DNA of 64,000 bases. Origin: Geobacter sp. (GTDB taxonomy: Bacteria; Desulfobacterota; Desulfuromonadia; Geobacterales; Geobacteraceae). The notes beneath the pieces were generated by a model. It was not told where the DNA came from and did no database searches. It saw nothing but the letters and a program-made list of their open reading frames with translations. Of the stretch, positions 52,555 to 61,652 are shown piece by piece; the first letter of the stretch is position 1; each line of letters opens with the position of its first letter. The stretch is from positions 1 through 64,000 of the forward strand of contig JACOUQ010000019.1 in assembly GCA_016177775.1 (NCBI GenBank), given 5' to 3'. The translations under genes were made by a program, and so were the position numbers.

Positions 52555-52596
52555 CCTATCCCTTTCTTCAAACAGGTCCCTGCAAGGGGACCGGAG

Positions 52597-53505
52597 TCAG
52601 ATCAAGGACTTCAGGGAAGTCCTGTTCCCCCCCAGGCTCTTGCTGATCTGCAGAAGCTGGTCAGCCCTCTGTACCACCATCCTGTCGGTATCGTTCTTCT
52701 GGGCCAGGGTCGCGCCGACGGAAACCGTAAAGGGAAGGCGGTCCTTGCTTACGGTGACGGCGGCCTGCTCGACCATCAGCCGGCACCTTTCGGCTATGCT
52801 GAACAGATGCTCCTCATTCACGTTCATGATGAGGGCAACGAATTCCTTACCGTTCCAGCGCCCCAATACATCGAACGACCTGAGGGACTTGCCGAGCTCC
52901 CTGGAGACCCGTTGCAGGGCCTTGTCCGCAATGGCCGGGCCGTAGGTTTCCGAAAGGGGATCGAAATTGTCGATCTCGAAGAGAAGTGCCCCAAACTGCC
53001 CCCCATAGCGCTGCATCTCCTCCAGCCGCGACCGGAGGTTCAACTCAACCGCGCGGCGGGTCGGAAGTTCGGTGAGCGGGTCGTACATGGTGACTTTCGT
53101 CAACTCTTCGAGCTGCTGCCGCATTTCCGCCTTGCCGGTCCTGTCGCCGCAGATCTCCACCGCCACAGTGCAGGATTTATCGTCATCAGTGAAGGGAGTC
53201 AGGCGGATGGAAACCGGCAGGCGCCGACCCTCCTTGTGGTAGAACGACACGTTGCAGAGATGGGGCCGCTTGTTGCTCAAGGCTTGTTGTACCGGGCAGG
53301 ACACATTGCAGAGGCTCGTCCCCGTGTCGCTGCAGTGGGCGAAGATTTCCGAGCAGCGCCGCCCCTTGACCTCGGAAAGACCGAAGCCGGTGAACGATTC
53401 GGCCGCCTTGTTCCAGTAGACGATTCGCTGCTTTTCGTCGACAAAATATACACCGTTGGATAGCGTATCCAACGCTTGCTTGAACAATTCGACGCTGAAC
53501 GTCAT
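52597..53505 (-). CDS. PAS-GGDEF protein with a degenerate active site
   Basis: A protein of 302 residues. The PAS domain (about 1-120) has a Cys/His-rich insert (HCSDTGTSLCNVSCPVQQ). The GGDEF-like domain (about 140-295) has the DNFDPLSETYG segment, but the signature loop reads RWNGKEF in place of GG(D/E)EF. The catalytic acidic residue is replaced by Lys, so it is unlikely to make cyclic-di-GMP and may instead bind GTP or a partner. The ATG at 53505 has a GGAGG site. Confidence 0.85.
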   Translation of the reverse strand: MTFSVELFKQALDTLSNGVYFVDEKQRIVYWNKAAESFTGFGLSEVKGRRCSEIFAHCSDTGTSLCNVSCPVQQALSNKRPHLCNVSFYHKEGRRLPVSIRLTPFTDDDKSCTVAVEICGDRTGKAEMRQQLEELTKVTMYDPLTELPTRRAVELNLRSRLEEMQRYGGQFGALLFEIDNFDPLSETYGPAIADKALQRVSRELGKSLRSFDVLGRWNGKEFVALIMNVNEEHLFSIAERCRLMVEQAAVTVSKDRLPFTVSVGATLAQKNDTDRMVVQRADQLLQISKSLGGNRTSLKSLI

Positions 53506-53733
53506 GCAGGAACCTCCGGGTTTGCATCTCTGCAATTTAAAGACAGATAAATACTTGGATAAGCAAAAATGACACCAAAGCCGAGTCATGTGTCGAAGGG
53601 GGAATTCAGGAGGATTTTGCAGCCCTTTGCACTACGAGGTTGGGGATGGGACCACGCTTTTTAACGACAAGAGGGGTGTAAAAGGCGGAATTCAGAGGAG
53701 AAATGCCGCAACAGCGCAAAAATAGGAGCGGCG

Positions 53734-54153
53734 TCAGGCAAGTTCCAGGCCTGTCGTGGTCATGACCAGCTTGCCGTGCTTTACCCCCTTCACGCCGATC
53801 AGCTCATCGGCAATCTGTTTCACGTCACGGGCCTTGCCGCGTACAACCAGTACCTCAAGGCAGTTATGGGCGTCCAGGTGCACGTGAAGTGCGGAGATGA
53901 TCTGGTGGTGATGGGCGTGCTGCTGCTCGGTCAGCTTGTCGGATAGGTCGCGGACGTGGTGGTTGTAAATCAGGGTGACGGTCCCCACGGTTTCCTCCTC
54001 CCCGGCCGCGCACTTCTGCTCCACTATGGCATTGCGAATCAGGTCGCGGATCGCCTCGGAGCGATTCACATACCCCTTCTCCTCGATAAGCCGGTCGAAG
54101 CTGTCCAGCAGTTTCTCGTCTATGGAAATGCCGAAGCGGATTGTCTCGCCCAT
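53734..54153 (-). CDS. nikR: Nickel-responsive regulator NikR
   Basis: A protein of 139 residues. The ribbon-helix-helix domain ([36 protein letters not shown]) precedes an ACT-like metal domain with [21 protein letters not shown]. The last segment carries the usual square-planar His-His-Cys nickel ligands. It represses Ni or Co uptake genes when the metal is bound. It lies 19 bases after the cobD stop on the same strand. Confidence 0.95.
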   Translation of the reverse strand: MGETIRFGISIDEKLLDSFDRLIEEKGYVNRSEAIRDLIRNAIVEQKCAAGEEETVGTVTLIYNHHVRDLSDKLTEQQHAHHHQIISALHVHLDAHNCLEVLVVRGKARDVKQIADELIGVKGVKHGKLVMTTTGLELA

Positions 54154-54172
54154 TTTCTAGCTCCTCAAATTA

Positions 54173-55249
54173 TTACGCGTAAATGCGGCGCAGTGCCTGA
54201 AGCAGGCGCCCGTTTTCCTCGGTCGTCCGTACCGCGACCCGGAAAAAGCGATCATTCAGGCCATGAAAGTTACTGCAGTCACGGACCAGAATGTGATCTT
54301 CGAGCAATTGACTTTGGAGCTGAGTAGCGTCTGGGCCGGCAAGAATCTCGATAAGCAGATAGTTGGCGTCCGACTGGTAAGGCTTAAGTCCGGGGATTTC
54401 AAGCAACCCTGCCGCCAGGCACTCGCGCTCCCTGGCCACATACTGCCTGGTCCTGACTGTGTAATCGCTATCGGCCAGTGCGGCCACCCCGGCGGCCTGG
54501 GCAAGGGTGTTGACGCTCCACGGCTCCCGCATGGCTGCCAGATCGGCGATAATTTCCTGCGAGCCGATGGCGTAGCCGAGGCGAAGGCCGGGGATGGCGA
54601 AGAACTTTGTCATGGAGCGAAGCACGATGCCGTTTCCTGCCGAACAAATAAAGTGCTTGGCCGATTCCTCTTCGCGGAAGTCAATGAATGCCTCGTCCAG
54701 GGCCAGAAATGTCCCGGTTTCCGAGCAGCAGGCCACGATTTCCTTGATCTCAGAAATAGGCAGAAGCCTGCCGGTGGGATTGCCGGGATTGCACAGGAAG
54801 AGGAGATCGTAGCCCTTTCGCAGCTCCAATTCCAGGCGAGAAGCGGAAAGGACGAAATCTTCCTTGCTGCTGAGGAGGAAATAATCGAATTCCCACCCCT
54901 CCCTTACAAGTGCCCTGGCGTACTCGGAAAACGGGGGGGCAACGACCAGTGCCCTGCGTCCACGCGCCAGTCTGGGAAGGAGGTAGATCAGCTCGGTGGA
55001 ACCGTTTGCAGCGCAGATGTTCTCCGGCGCGATACCGTGATAGCGGGCCAGGGCATGGCGCAGTTCGGTCGCATCGCTGTCCGGGTAGTGGACCAGGTTG
55101 TCACAGACGGAGCGGATTGCCTCCAATGCAGTGGGAGGAGGGCCGAGTGGGTTGATGCTGGCGGAAAAGTCGAGGATATCCTCGGGTCGCAGCCCCAGGT
55201 TGCGGGCCATGGCGAAGATGTTGCCACCGTGGTTCGAATTGTGGTTCAT
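54173..55249 (-). CDS. cobD: L-threonine-O-3-phosphate decarboxylase CobD
   Basis: A protein of 358 residues, a class I/II PLP-dependent aminotransferase-fold enzyme. It has NSNHGGNIFAMAR and DFSASINPLGPP at the N-terminus, both typical of CobD, CNPGNPTG, DEAFIDF, and the PLP Lys in SMTKFFAIPGLRLGY. It makes aminopropanol phosphate for CbiB. The ATG at 55249 has an AAAGG site. It is a cobalamin gene apart from the main cluster; a histidinol-phosphate transaminase is the alternative but the N-terminus favours CobD. Confidence 0.9.
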   Translation of the reverse strand: MNHNSNHGGNIFAMARNLGLRPEDILDFSASINPLGPPPTALEAIRSVCDNLVHYPDSDATELRHALARYHGIAPENICAANGSTELIYLLPRLARGRRALVVAPPFSEYARALVREGWEFDYFLLSSKEDFVLSASRLELELRKGYDLLFLCNPGNPTGRLLPISEIKEIVACCSETGTFLALDEAFIDFREEESAKHFICSAGNGIVLRSMTKFFAIPGLRLGYAIGSQEIIADLAAMREPWSVNTLAQAAGVAALADSDYTVRTRQYVARERECLAAGLLEIPGLKPYQSDANYLLIEILAGPDATQLQSQLLEDHILVRDCSNFHGLNDRFFRVAVRTTEENGRLLQALRRIYA

Positions 55250-55360
55250 GGATAGACCTTTCAATATCAATCCGGACTGAAATATGATTGTATAGCAAAG
55301 AAGTCCCGGTTAGGCAATCATTCGCCGTGAAGGTGCATGGTATCGATTTTTCCCTTGATT

Positions 55361-55402
55361 TGTATACGTGACCTATGCTAAAAGTTTGCATACTGTATAC
55401 AA
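55361..55402. promoter_or_regulatory. Paired GTATAC palindromes upstream of sfrB
   Basis: TGTATACG (55361-55368) and CTGTATACAA (55393-55402) lie about 24 bases apart in the cobD-sfrB divergent region. TGTATACA is an 8-base palindrome of the kind bound by GntR-type dimers. Two related sites lie upstream of elbB (60781-60790 and 60913-60922). Confidence 0.45.
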
Positions 55403-55488
55403 TTTTGGACAGTAAAAAATCCAAGTAAAAACGACAGGATACACGAGCCGGGCCGGGGTGGAAATTCCGGTTCGAACGGAGGCAGACA

Positions 55489-57504
55489 GTGTCACAGGTG
55501 GTCTTTTCCAGCTGGGGAAGAAATGTCGTCGATAATAGATCGGGTGGGGAGCCGAAGGAGGCGCAGTTCCGCCTGCCGGTAACCTTTGACGGCGAGCGGC
55601 CGCTCAAGGCGTTCATGGGGTGGGACGGCCTGATCGTCTTCAACCGGGACACCGACGTTCCGGCCATGGTGGCGGAATACATGAAGCGTGTGCAGCTTCT
55701 CTACTGCTGCGGCAAATGCACGCCGGGGAAAAAGGGAACGAGGGTCCTTATGGATGCCCTCCAGGACATCGTTTCCGGCCGGGGCAGCGAAGCGCTGCTT
55801 TCGACCATCGAGGACCTGACCGACCTTCTGCGCAACTGCAAGTGCACCCTCTGCCAGAGCGCCACCATCCCGGTGCTGGATGCGGTGAAGCATTTCCGCG
55901 ACGACTTCCTTGCCTACATCTCGGGGGCCCGCAAGCCGCAGCCGGCTGCTTACCTGGACAAGCTGACCGCTCCGTGCATGGACAAATGTCCGGCCCACAT
56001 CGACATCCCTGCCTACATCGAGACGATCAAGGAATACCGGTTCAACGAGTCGCTCTCCGTGATCCGCGAATCCATGCCGCTTCCGTCGGTATGCGGCCGC
56101 GTCTGCCCGCACCCGTGCGAGACCGCCTGCCGGCGCAAGAACGTGGACGAGCCGATCAGCATCATGGTGCTCAAGCGCTCCTCCTCGGACAATGAATGGC
56201 AGCGCAAGCACGAGCCCCCCATGCAGCCCAAGCCCCGCAAGAGCAAGAAGGTGGCGGTAGTGGGCGCCGGACCGGCCGGACTTGCCTGCGCCTACTATCT
56301 GGCGCTGGAAGGATACCCGGTCACCATTTACGAGGCTCTTCCGGAAGGGTTCGGCGGCGGGATGATCGCGGTCGGCATTCCCCCGTACCGCATGCCGCGG
56401 CACCTGCTGCAGCGCGACATCGACATAATCGCTTCCATGGGTGTGGAGATGAAGTACGGCGTGCGCGTTGGCCAGGACATCACCCTGGAGGATCTGAAGA
56501 AGCAGTATGATTCGGTCTTCCTCGCCCCGGGCGCCCACCGTTCCAAGCCGATGGGGGTCGAGGGGGAGGACAAGGGTTACCAGGGATACCTCAAGGGGGG
56601 GATCGACTTCCTCCGCGAGGCATACATGGGGAAACCGACCGGAATGGGGAAAAAGGTGGTGGTTGTCGGCGGGGGGAATACCGCCATAGACTGCGTGCGC
56701 GTGGCCCTGCGCGAAGGAACCGAGGAATCGACCCTGGTCTACCGCCGCTCCCGCAAGGAGATGCCGGCGGACGTCTGGGAAGTCGATGGCGCCGACGAGG
56801 AGGGTGTAAAGTTCGAGTTCCAGGTTCTCCCGACGAAGGTCATCGCCGACGATAGCGGTAAGGTGACCGGCGTGGAATGCGTGCGCATGGCGCTGGGGGA
56901 GCCGGATGCCTCGGGTCGCCGCCGCCCGGAGCCGGTTGCCGGAAGCGAGTTCGTCATCGAGTGCGACACGGTCATCCCGGCCATTGGCCAGGATCCGGAG
57001 CTCTCCTTCATCCCCCAGGGGATAGGGATCGACATCACCAAGTGGAACACCGTCGTGACCAAATATATCCCGCTCAAGGACGTGGCCGGGAAAGACCTTA
57101 AGGATGGCATGGGAAACCCCCTCTCCCGCGTCCTGATCACAGACTGCGAAGGGGTATTCGCCGGGGGCGATGCCGAGATAGGCCCGCTCACGGTCGTGGC
57201 CTGCATCGGCAGCGGTCACAGGGCGGCGCGGGTCATCCAGCGTTATCTGGAGGAGGGGAAGGCGTATCTGAACGAGGAGGACCTCATCGAGGACATCCTT
57301 ACCAATCTGCCGGTGTACGACAAGGACGAGCAGGTCCCCTGGCTCGACACCGGGAAGCGGGCGCACCAGGCCGAAGTCCACGGCCGGGAGCGGGCCAGCT
57401 TGAAGAACTACTGCGAGGTGGAGCTCGGTTTCACCGAGAGTCAGGCAATCCGCGAGGCGGAGCGCTGCCTGCGCTGCTACCGCGTGGCGATGGTGGCTAT
57501 TTAA
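55489..57504 (+). CDS. sfrB: NADPH-oxidising subunit SfrB of a soluble Fe(III) reductase
   Basis: A protein of 671 residues in three parts. Residues about 65-125 resemble the iron-sulfur C-terminal region of NuoF (LLYCCGKCTPGKKG). Residues about 160-225 are a glutamate-synthase-beta type [4Fe-4S] domain (CMDKCPAHIDIP, CGRVCPHPCETACRR). The rest is a two-dinucleotide flavoprotein (VAVVGAGPAGLACA, VVVVGGGNTAIDCVRVAL, GVFAGGDAEIGP). With SfrA it was described in Geobacter as a soluble NADPH-dependent Fe(III) reductase, probably an NADPH:acceptor oxidoreductase in the cell. The start is a GTG at 55489 with an ACGGAGG site. Confidence 0.88.
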   Translation: MSQVVFSSWGRNVVDNRSGGEPKEAQFRLPVTFDGERPLKAFMGWDGLIVFNRDTDVPAMVAEYMKRVQLLYCCGKCTPGKKGTRVLMDALQDIVSGRGSEALLSTIEDLTDLLRNCKCTLCQSATIPVLDAVKHFRDDFLAYISGARKPQPAAYLDKLTAPCMDKCPAHIDIPAYIETIKEYRFNESLSVIRESMPLPSVCGRVCPHPCETACRRKNVDEPISIMVLKRSSSDNEWQRKHEPPMQPKPRKSKKVAVVGAGPAGLACAYYLALEGYPVTIYEALPEGFGGGMIAVGIPPYRMPRHLLQRDIDIIASMGVEMKYGVRVGQDITLEDLKKQYDSVFLAPGAHRSKPMGVEGEDKGYQGYLKGGIDFLREAYMGKPTGMGKKVVVVGGGNTAIDCVRVALREGTEESTLVYRRSRKEMPADVWEVDGADEEGVKFEFQVLPTKVIADDSGKVTGVECVRMALGEPDASGRRRPEPVAGSEFVIECDTVIPAIGQDPELSFIPQGIGIDITKWNTVVTKYIPLKDVAGKDLKDGMGNPLSRVLITDCEGVFAGGDAEIGPLTVVACIGSGHRAARVIQRYLEEGKAYLNEEDLIEDILTNLPVYDKDEQVPWLDTGKRAHQAEVHGRERASLKNYCEVELGFTESQAIREAERCLRCYRVAMVAI

Positions 57505-57509
57505 AATGC

Positions 57510-57593
57510 AGGCTCTAGGCTTTAGGCTTTAGGCTCTAGGCTAAATGGTAAATCCATGACCTAGTGCCCAGCGCCCAGTGTCTAGCGCCTGGT
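57510..57593. repeat. Dispersed repeat, 'TAGGCTTTAGGCTC' family, between sfrB and sfrA
   Basis: Tandem units GGCTCTAGGC/TTTAGGC on the left and CTAGTGCCCAGCGCCCAGTG, then TCTAGCGCCTGG, on the right. These are imperfectly complementary, and it fills the gap between the two subunit genes. Confidence 0.8.
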
Positions 57594-57609
57594 TTCAGGA
57601 GCGATATTC

Positions 57610-60171
57610 ATGGTCAAACTGACAATTGACGGGAAAAACGTGACGGTTGCCGCTGGGGCCACCATCCTTGAGGCTGCTGCAACGGTCGGCATCAAGATCC
57701 CCACCCTCTGCTGGCTGCAGAAGGTTTCCCCCACCGGCGCATGCCGCGTCTGCGCCGTGGAAGTGGAAGGGGTCGACCGCCCCATGACCGCCTGCAACAC
57801 GCCGGTCAAGGAGGGGATCAATGTCACCACGCAGTCGGAAAAGCTGACGGAGATCCGCCGCAAGCTCCTGGAACTACTCCTGGTGAATCATCCGCTCGAC
57901 TGCCCTGTCTGCGATGCGGGGGGGGAGTGCGATCTTCAGGACTCCTGCTTCGGTCTTGGGGCATCCCGCCAGGAATACTCCGCCCTTCTGGAAAAGCGGC
58001 CGATCCGGTACGACTGGAAGCTTTTGGAGAGCGACCCGAACCGCTGCATCCTGTGCGAAAAATGCGTCAAGGTCGACCACGAGATAGTCGGCGCTGACGC
58101 CATCGAGGTTGTGAACCGCGGCGAGGCGACCATCATCGACACCCACGACGGCGCGCCCCTCAACTGCGAGTTCTGCGGCAACTGCATTGCCGCCTGCCCC
58201 ACCGGCACCCTCATCAGCAAGCCATTCAAGTTCCGCGGCCGCCCGTGGACCTTCAATATCACCAAGAGCGTCTGCGCCTTCTGCTCCGCCGGCTGCCAGA
58301 TCGAATACCACGCCCGCGACGGCCGTGTCGAGCGGGTGACGAGCGAGGACGATACCTACAACAGCGGCAACCTCTGCATCAATGGCCGCTTCGGCTACAG
58401 CGCATTCAACGCCCCGGAGCGCCTGATCATTCCCACAGTGAATGGCGCGGAAACCGACTGGGAGAGCGCCGTCTCCACGGCAGCCAACAGGCTGAAGGGG
58501 ATCGTGACCGCCCATGGCCCCGATGCCGCGGCCGCCATTGCTTCGCCCCGGCTCACCAACGAAGAAAACTTCCTTTTCCAGAAGCTCATGCGCGTTGCGA
58601 TCGGCACCAATAACATCGATTCAGAGGCCCGCTTCGGCTATGCCCCGGCCCAGGCGCTGCTGGCAAAGAACATAGGGCTCTATGGGGCAAGCAACCCCAT
58701 TGACAGGATCGACACGGCTGCCGCCATCCTGGTTTTCGGCTGCGACCTCAATGCCGAGTCGACGGCAGTGGAGTACCGGGTCATAAAGGCCGCCACCAAG
58801 AATGACGCCAAGCTGGTGGTTGCCAACATGCGGGACGTGAAGCTGACCAAATACAACCACGGCCGTCTCAAATACCGGCCGGGTAGCGAGGCGCTCCTGG
58901 TCAACGGCCTCATCAGGGCGATCCTCGATGCAGGGGTGGAGGACAGGGAGTTCATTGCAAAATATGTCTCCAACCTCGATGCCCTGAAGGAAAGCCTCGC
59001 CGGGATCAGCCTGTCTCAGGTGGCCGAGGCCACCGGCGTTCCCGAAAAGGATATCATCGAATCTGCGCGCCTGATCGCCGGCAAGTCGAGCCTGGCCATC
59101 ATCTTCGGCGCCGACGCCATGCGGAGCACCGTGTCAGCCGACTGCATCGCGGCCCTGGGAAACCTGGCCCTTGTCACTGGCTGCCTCGGCAAGGAGGCCG
59201 GCGGCCTCTTCCCCATCGACGAAAAGAACAACGCCCAAGGGATGCTCGACATGGGGGTTGCCCCCGACTCCCTTCCCGGCTACCATGCAGGTAATGCCGC
59301 AGCCGTGTTCGAGACCGCCTGGGGGGCCAAACTTCCGGCCGCGCCCGGCAAGGATCTGTGGCAGATCGTCGAGGGGATCGAGCAGGGGAGCATCAAGGCC
59401 CTCTACATCGCTGGAAGCGACCCGCTTGCAGCCTTCCCGAACAACCGCCGGATCCGCAAGGCGTTTGACAAGCTGGAGTTTCTCCTCGTGCAGGACAGCT
59501 TCCCCACCGAGAGCGCGAAGATGGCGAACGTGGTCTTCCCTGCGTCTCTGGCTCCGGAGAAGAGCGGCACCTTCACTACCTTGGACCACCGCGTGCAATG
59601 CCTGGGGAAAGCGGTCAACGCCCCCGGTCTGGCCCGCGAGGACTGGGACATCTTCGCCGAATTGTACGGCAAGCTCGCGCCGGCAAGCGTTATCACAGGG
59701 CCGGAACAGATACTGACCGAGATCAAGGCCCTGTCCAACCTCTACGGCGGCGAGTGTTCAGTCGTGAAGGGGCGGTGCCAGGGTGCCGGCAAGCGCGGCT
59801 TTGCCTTGAAGGAAGGTCTCTCCTTTGTGCCGGTTTCGGCCAAAAGTGCTGACGGCGGGGATTATCAGCTCCTGGTCGGCCCGATCCTCTATCACAACGG
59901 CACTATCTCCGGCTGGTCGGCCAACAACCTGACCGTGGCGCCTGAAGGATATATTGCGATCGCCGCGGACGACGCCGGCCGTCTCGGCATCGCCGAAGGC
60001 GCCGCCATCAGGGTGACTTCATCAGCCGGCAGCATGACCGGCCCGGCACGGATCAGCAAGGCCCTGCAGAAGGGGCTGCTGTTCGCCCCGCACCACTTCC
60101 GCGGCCTGAACTCCAATGCACTCCTCGAAGGGAGCGCGAACCTGGTGACGGTCAAGGTGGAGAAGGGATAG
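57610..60171 (+). CDS. sfrA: NuoG-like iron-sulfur subunit SfrA of a soluble Fe(III) reductase
   Basis: A protein of 853 residues of the complex I 75 kDa subunit/formate dehydrogenase type. In order: a [2Fe-2S] domain (CWLQKVSPTGACRVC), the His-Cys [4Fe-4S] motif (HPLDCPVCDAGGECDLQD), two [4Fe-4S] motifs (CILCEKC and CEFCGNCIAACP), the Fe4S motif of molybdopterin enzymes (CAFCSAGCQIEY) and a molybdopterin-oxidoreductase-like domain with a C-terminal dinucleotide-type beta barrel. It pairs with SfrB; the sizes (about 91 and 74 kDa) fit the described enzyme. A terminator follows. It may not hold a metal cofactor. Confidence 0.88.
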   Translation: MVKLTIDGKNVTVAAGATILEAAATVGIKIPTLCWLQKVSPTGACRVCAVEVEGVDRPMTACNTPVKEGINVTTQSEKLTEIRRKLLELLLVNHPLDCPVCDAGGECDLQDSCFGLGASRQEYSALLEKRPIRYDWKLLESDPNRCILCEKCVKVDHEIVGADAIEVVNRGEATIIDTHDGAPLNCEFCGNCIAACPTGTLISKPFKFRGRPWTFNITKSVCAFCSAGCQIEYHARDGRVERVTSEDDTYNSGNLCINGRFGYSAFNAPERLIIPTVNGAETDWESAVSTAANRLKGIVTAHGPDAAAAIASPRLTNEENFLFQKLMRVAIGTNNIDSEARFGYAPAQALLAKNIGLYGASNPIDRIDTAAAILVFGCDLNAESTAVEYRVIKAATKNDAKLVVANMRDVKLTKYNHGRLKYRPGSEALLVNGLIRAILDAGVEDREFIAKYVSNLDALKESLAGISLSQVAEATGVPEKDIIESARLIAGKSSLAIIFGADAMRSTVSADCIAALGNLALVTGCLGKEAGGLFPIDEKNNAQGMLDMGVAPDSLPGYHAGNAAAVFETAWGAKLPAAPGKDLWQIVEGIEQGSIKALYIAGSDPLAAFPNNRRIRKAFDKLEFLLVQDSFPTESAKMANVVFPASLAPEKSGTFTTLDHRVQCLGKAVNAPGLAREDWDIFAELYGKLAPASVITGPEQILTEIKALSNLYGGECSVVKGRCQGAGKRGFALKEGLSFVPVSAKSADGGDYQLLVGPILYHNGTISGWSANNLTVAPEGYIAIAADDAGRLGIAEGAAIRVTSSAGSMTGPARISKALQKGLLFAPHHFRGLNSNALLEGSANLVTVKVEKG

Positions 60172-60195
60172 CGTCGTCCCGATATGAAAACACGA

Positions 60196-60220
60196 AAGCC
60201 CGCGCAAGCGGGCTTTTTTT
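60196..60220 (+). terminator. Terminator after sfrA
   Basis: GCCCGC/GCGGGC stem with a GCAA loop, followed by TTTTTTT. Confidence 0.9.
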
Positions 60221-60259
60221 ATCTGAGTAGAACCAATCTTCCGCTATGTCTTCAAACAG

Positions 60260-60366
60260 CCCCCTCTCCCTGAGGGAGAGGGCTAGGGTGAGGGGGATAT
60301 GGTGGAGTAATCGGGACTGCTACCCCTCATCCGGCCTTCGGCCACCTTCTCCCTGAGGGAGAAGGG
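60260..60366. repeat. Dispersed repeat, 'CTCTCCC' family (copy 2)
   Basis: Contains CCCTCTCCCTGAGGGAGAGG, TAGGGTGAGGGG, then CCCCTCATCCGGCCTTCGGC and CTTCTCCCTGAGGGAGAAGG: two hairpins with inverted outer words. It shares CGGCCTTCGGCCACC with the copy at 39953-40001. Confidence 0.88.
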
Positions 60367-60389
60367 TTCAGCGGGAGATCAGGATTGAT

Positions 60390-60599
60390 TTACATGAGAA
60401 AGAGGATCTGGCACCCGCGGCACTTGCAGTAGCGCGCCGGGAGAAAGACCACGTTGACTGTGAGGCATTTCTCGCACTGCCAGAACTTGAAGTCAGTGAC
60501 TTCGCGGCCGGCGTACTTGCTGAACAGCCAGCGATAGTAGGAGTCCCAGTCATATTCCGGCCCTTGCGCGGCTTTTTCCACCAATTGTTCAAGCAGCAT
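60390..60599 (-). CDS. Small Cys-rich (zinc-ribbon-like) hypothetical protein
   Basis: A protein of 69 residues starting MLLEQLVEKAAQG. It has WQCEKCLTVNVVFLPARYCKCRGC, four to five cysteines in a CxxC...CxCxxC arrangement that suggests zinc or iron binding. A GGAGG site lies eight bases before the ATG. No function is recognised. It is between repeats and a long non-coding stretch. Confidence 0.65.
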   Translation of the reverse strand: MLLEQLVEKAAQGPEYDWDSYYRWLFSKYAGREVTDFKFWQCEKCLTVNVVFLPARYCKCRGCQILFLM

Positions 60600-60987
60600 G
60601 TGGATTACCTCCCTTTGCCGACCATTTGTGCCCAATAAAGCAAAAAGCCGCCAGTCAGCTGAATGCTAAGCAGGCGGCCCAAGAAAAGCCTCCACCGTTA
60701 AACCAATTATCTCATTGCAAATTCGCATCAAATACATTGAACGTCCGTGTAGCGACCACATGATGTATGTTCAAGTATAGTGTATACACAATATTGGCCG
60801 CAAGTGAAATTTGCCAGAAAAATATTTCCATGGGAAACGTTACATAGACATGTCTTCCACGAACACTGACCGCACATTCTCGACCTGACAAGCAGATGTC
60901 GACTCGCAAAAACCGTATACAAACTTTCCCGTAATCTGTTACTATTTTCGCGTATATTCACAATCATCCATGCGAAAGGAGAACCGG
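60600..60987. other. Intergenic region with GTATAC palindromes upstream of elbB
   Basis: 388 bp without a convincing gene. It contains a GCCGCC/GGCGGC inverted pair (60648-60679), the palindromes TGTATACACA (60781-60790) and CCGTATACAAA (60912-60922), and a TTGAAC/GTTCAA pair (60737-60773). The first palindrome is followed by ATATTGG, similar to the ATTTTGG after the sfrB palindrome. Confidence 0.45.
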
Positions 60988-61641
60988 ATGAAGAAGATAG
61001 GAGTTGTTCTTTCAGGCTGCGGCGTATTCGACGGGAGCGAGATCCACGAGGCGGTGTTAACTCTACTGGCCATTGACCGCAATGGCTGCGAAGCGGTCTG
61101 CATGGCCCCGGACATGGAGCTGGACGAGGTAAACCATCTTACCAGCGAGCCCACCGGCGCCAGGCGCAATGTGCTGGCGGAATCGGCGCGCATTGCCCGT
61201 GGCAGGATCAGGAACATTAGCGATGTGAAGGCGGCCGACCTGGATGCGGTCATATTCCCCGGAGGTTACGGCGCAGCCAAGAACCTCTGCAACTTCGCGG
61301 AAAAGGGGGCAGGGGCCTCCATCCATCCAGACGTGGCCCGGCTTCTCAAGGAAATGGCATTGGCTAAGAAGCCGATCGGCGCCATATGTATCGCCCCGGC
61401 CCTGATTGCCGCCGCGCTCGGCAAGGAGCTGCGGCCGAAGGTTACCATCGGCACCGACGCCGGCACTGCCGCGGCCATCAATGCGACCGGCAGCGAGCAT
61501 GTCGACTGCCCGGTGACCGAATTCGTGGTGGACAAGGAAAACAAGATAGTGACCACCCCCGCCTACATGCTGGCCAAGCGGATCTCCGAGGCTTGTGAAG
61601 GGATAGATAAGACGGTGAAGGCAGTTGTAGGGCTGATTTAG
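60988..61641 (+). CDS. elbB: ElbB-type DJ-1/PfpI superfamily glyoxalase-like protein
   Basis: A protein of 217 residues with KIGVVLSGCGVFDGSEIHEAV at the N-terminus and FPGGYGAAKNL and the nucleophile Cys in AICIAPAL. This matches the ElbB group (isoprenoid biosynthesis protein with amidotransferase-like fold). The biochemical role is not settled. A GAAAGGAG site precedes the ATG at 60988. It comes after the GTATAC region and before the kinase by 11 bases. Confidence 0.92.
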   Translation: MKKIGVVLSGCGVFDGSEIHEAVLTLLAIDRNGCEAVCMAPDMELDEVNHLTSEPTGARRNVLAESARIARGRIRNISDVKAADLDAVIFPGGYGAAKNLCNFAEKGAGASIHPDVARLLKEMALAKKPIGAICIAPALIAAALGKELRPKVTIGTDAGTAAAINATGSEHVDCPVTEFVVDKENKIVTTPAYMLAKRISEACEGIDKTVKAVVGLI

Positions 61642-61652
61642 AAGGATTATCG

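Noticed and set aside
55492-57381. Very long open frame antisense to sfrB (629 residues)
   Set aside because: It is fully opposite a gene with many recognisable motifs. It has low-complexity composition typical of antisense frames in GC-rich DNA, and similar antisense frames occur opposite tolC (10341-11810) and the RND gene (13925-15385).
60712-60967. Small frames antisense in the region upstream of elbB
   Set aside because: They overlap likely operator palindromes, lack ribosome sites and show no domain features.
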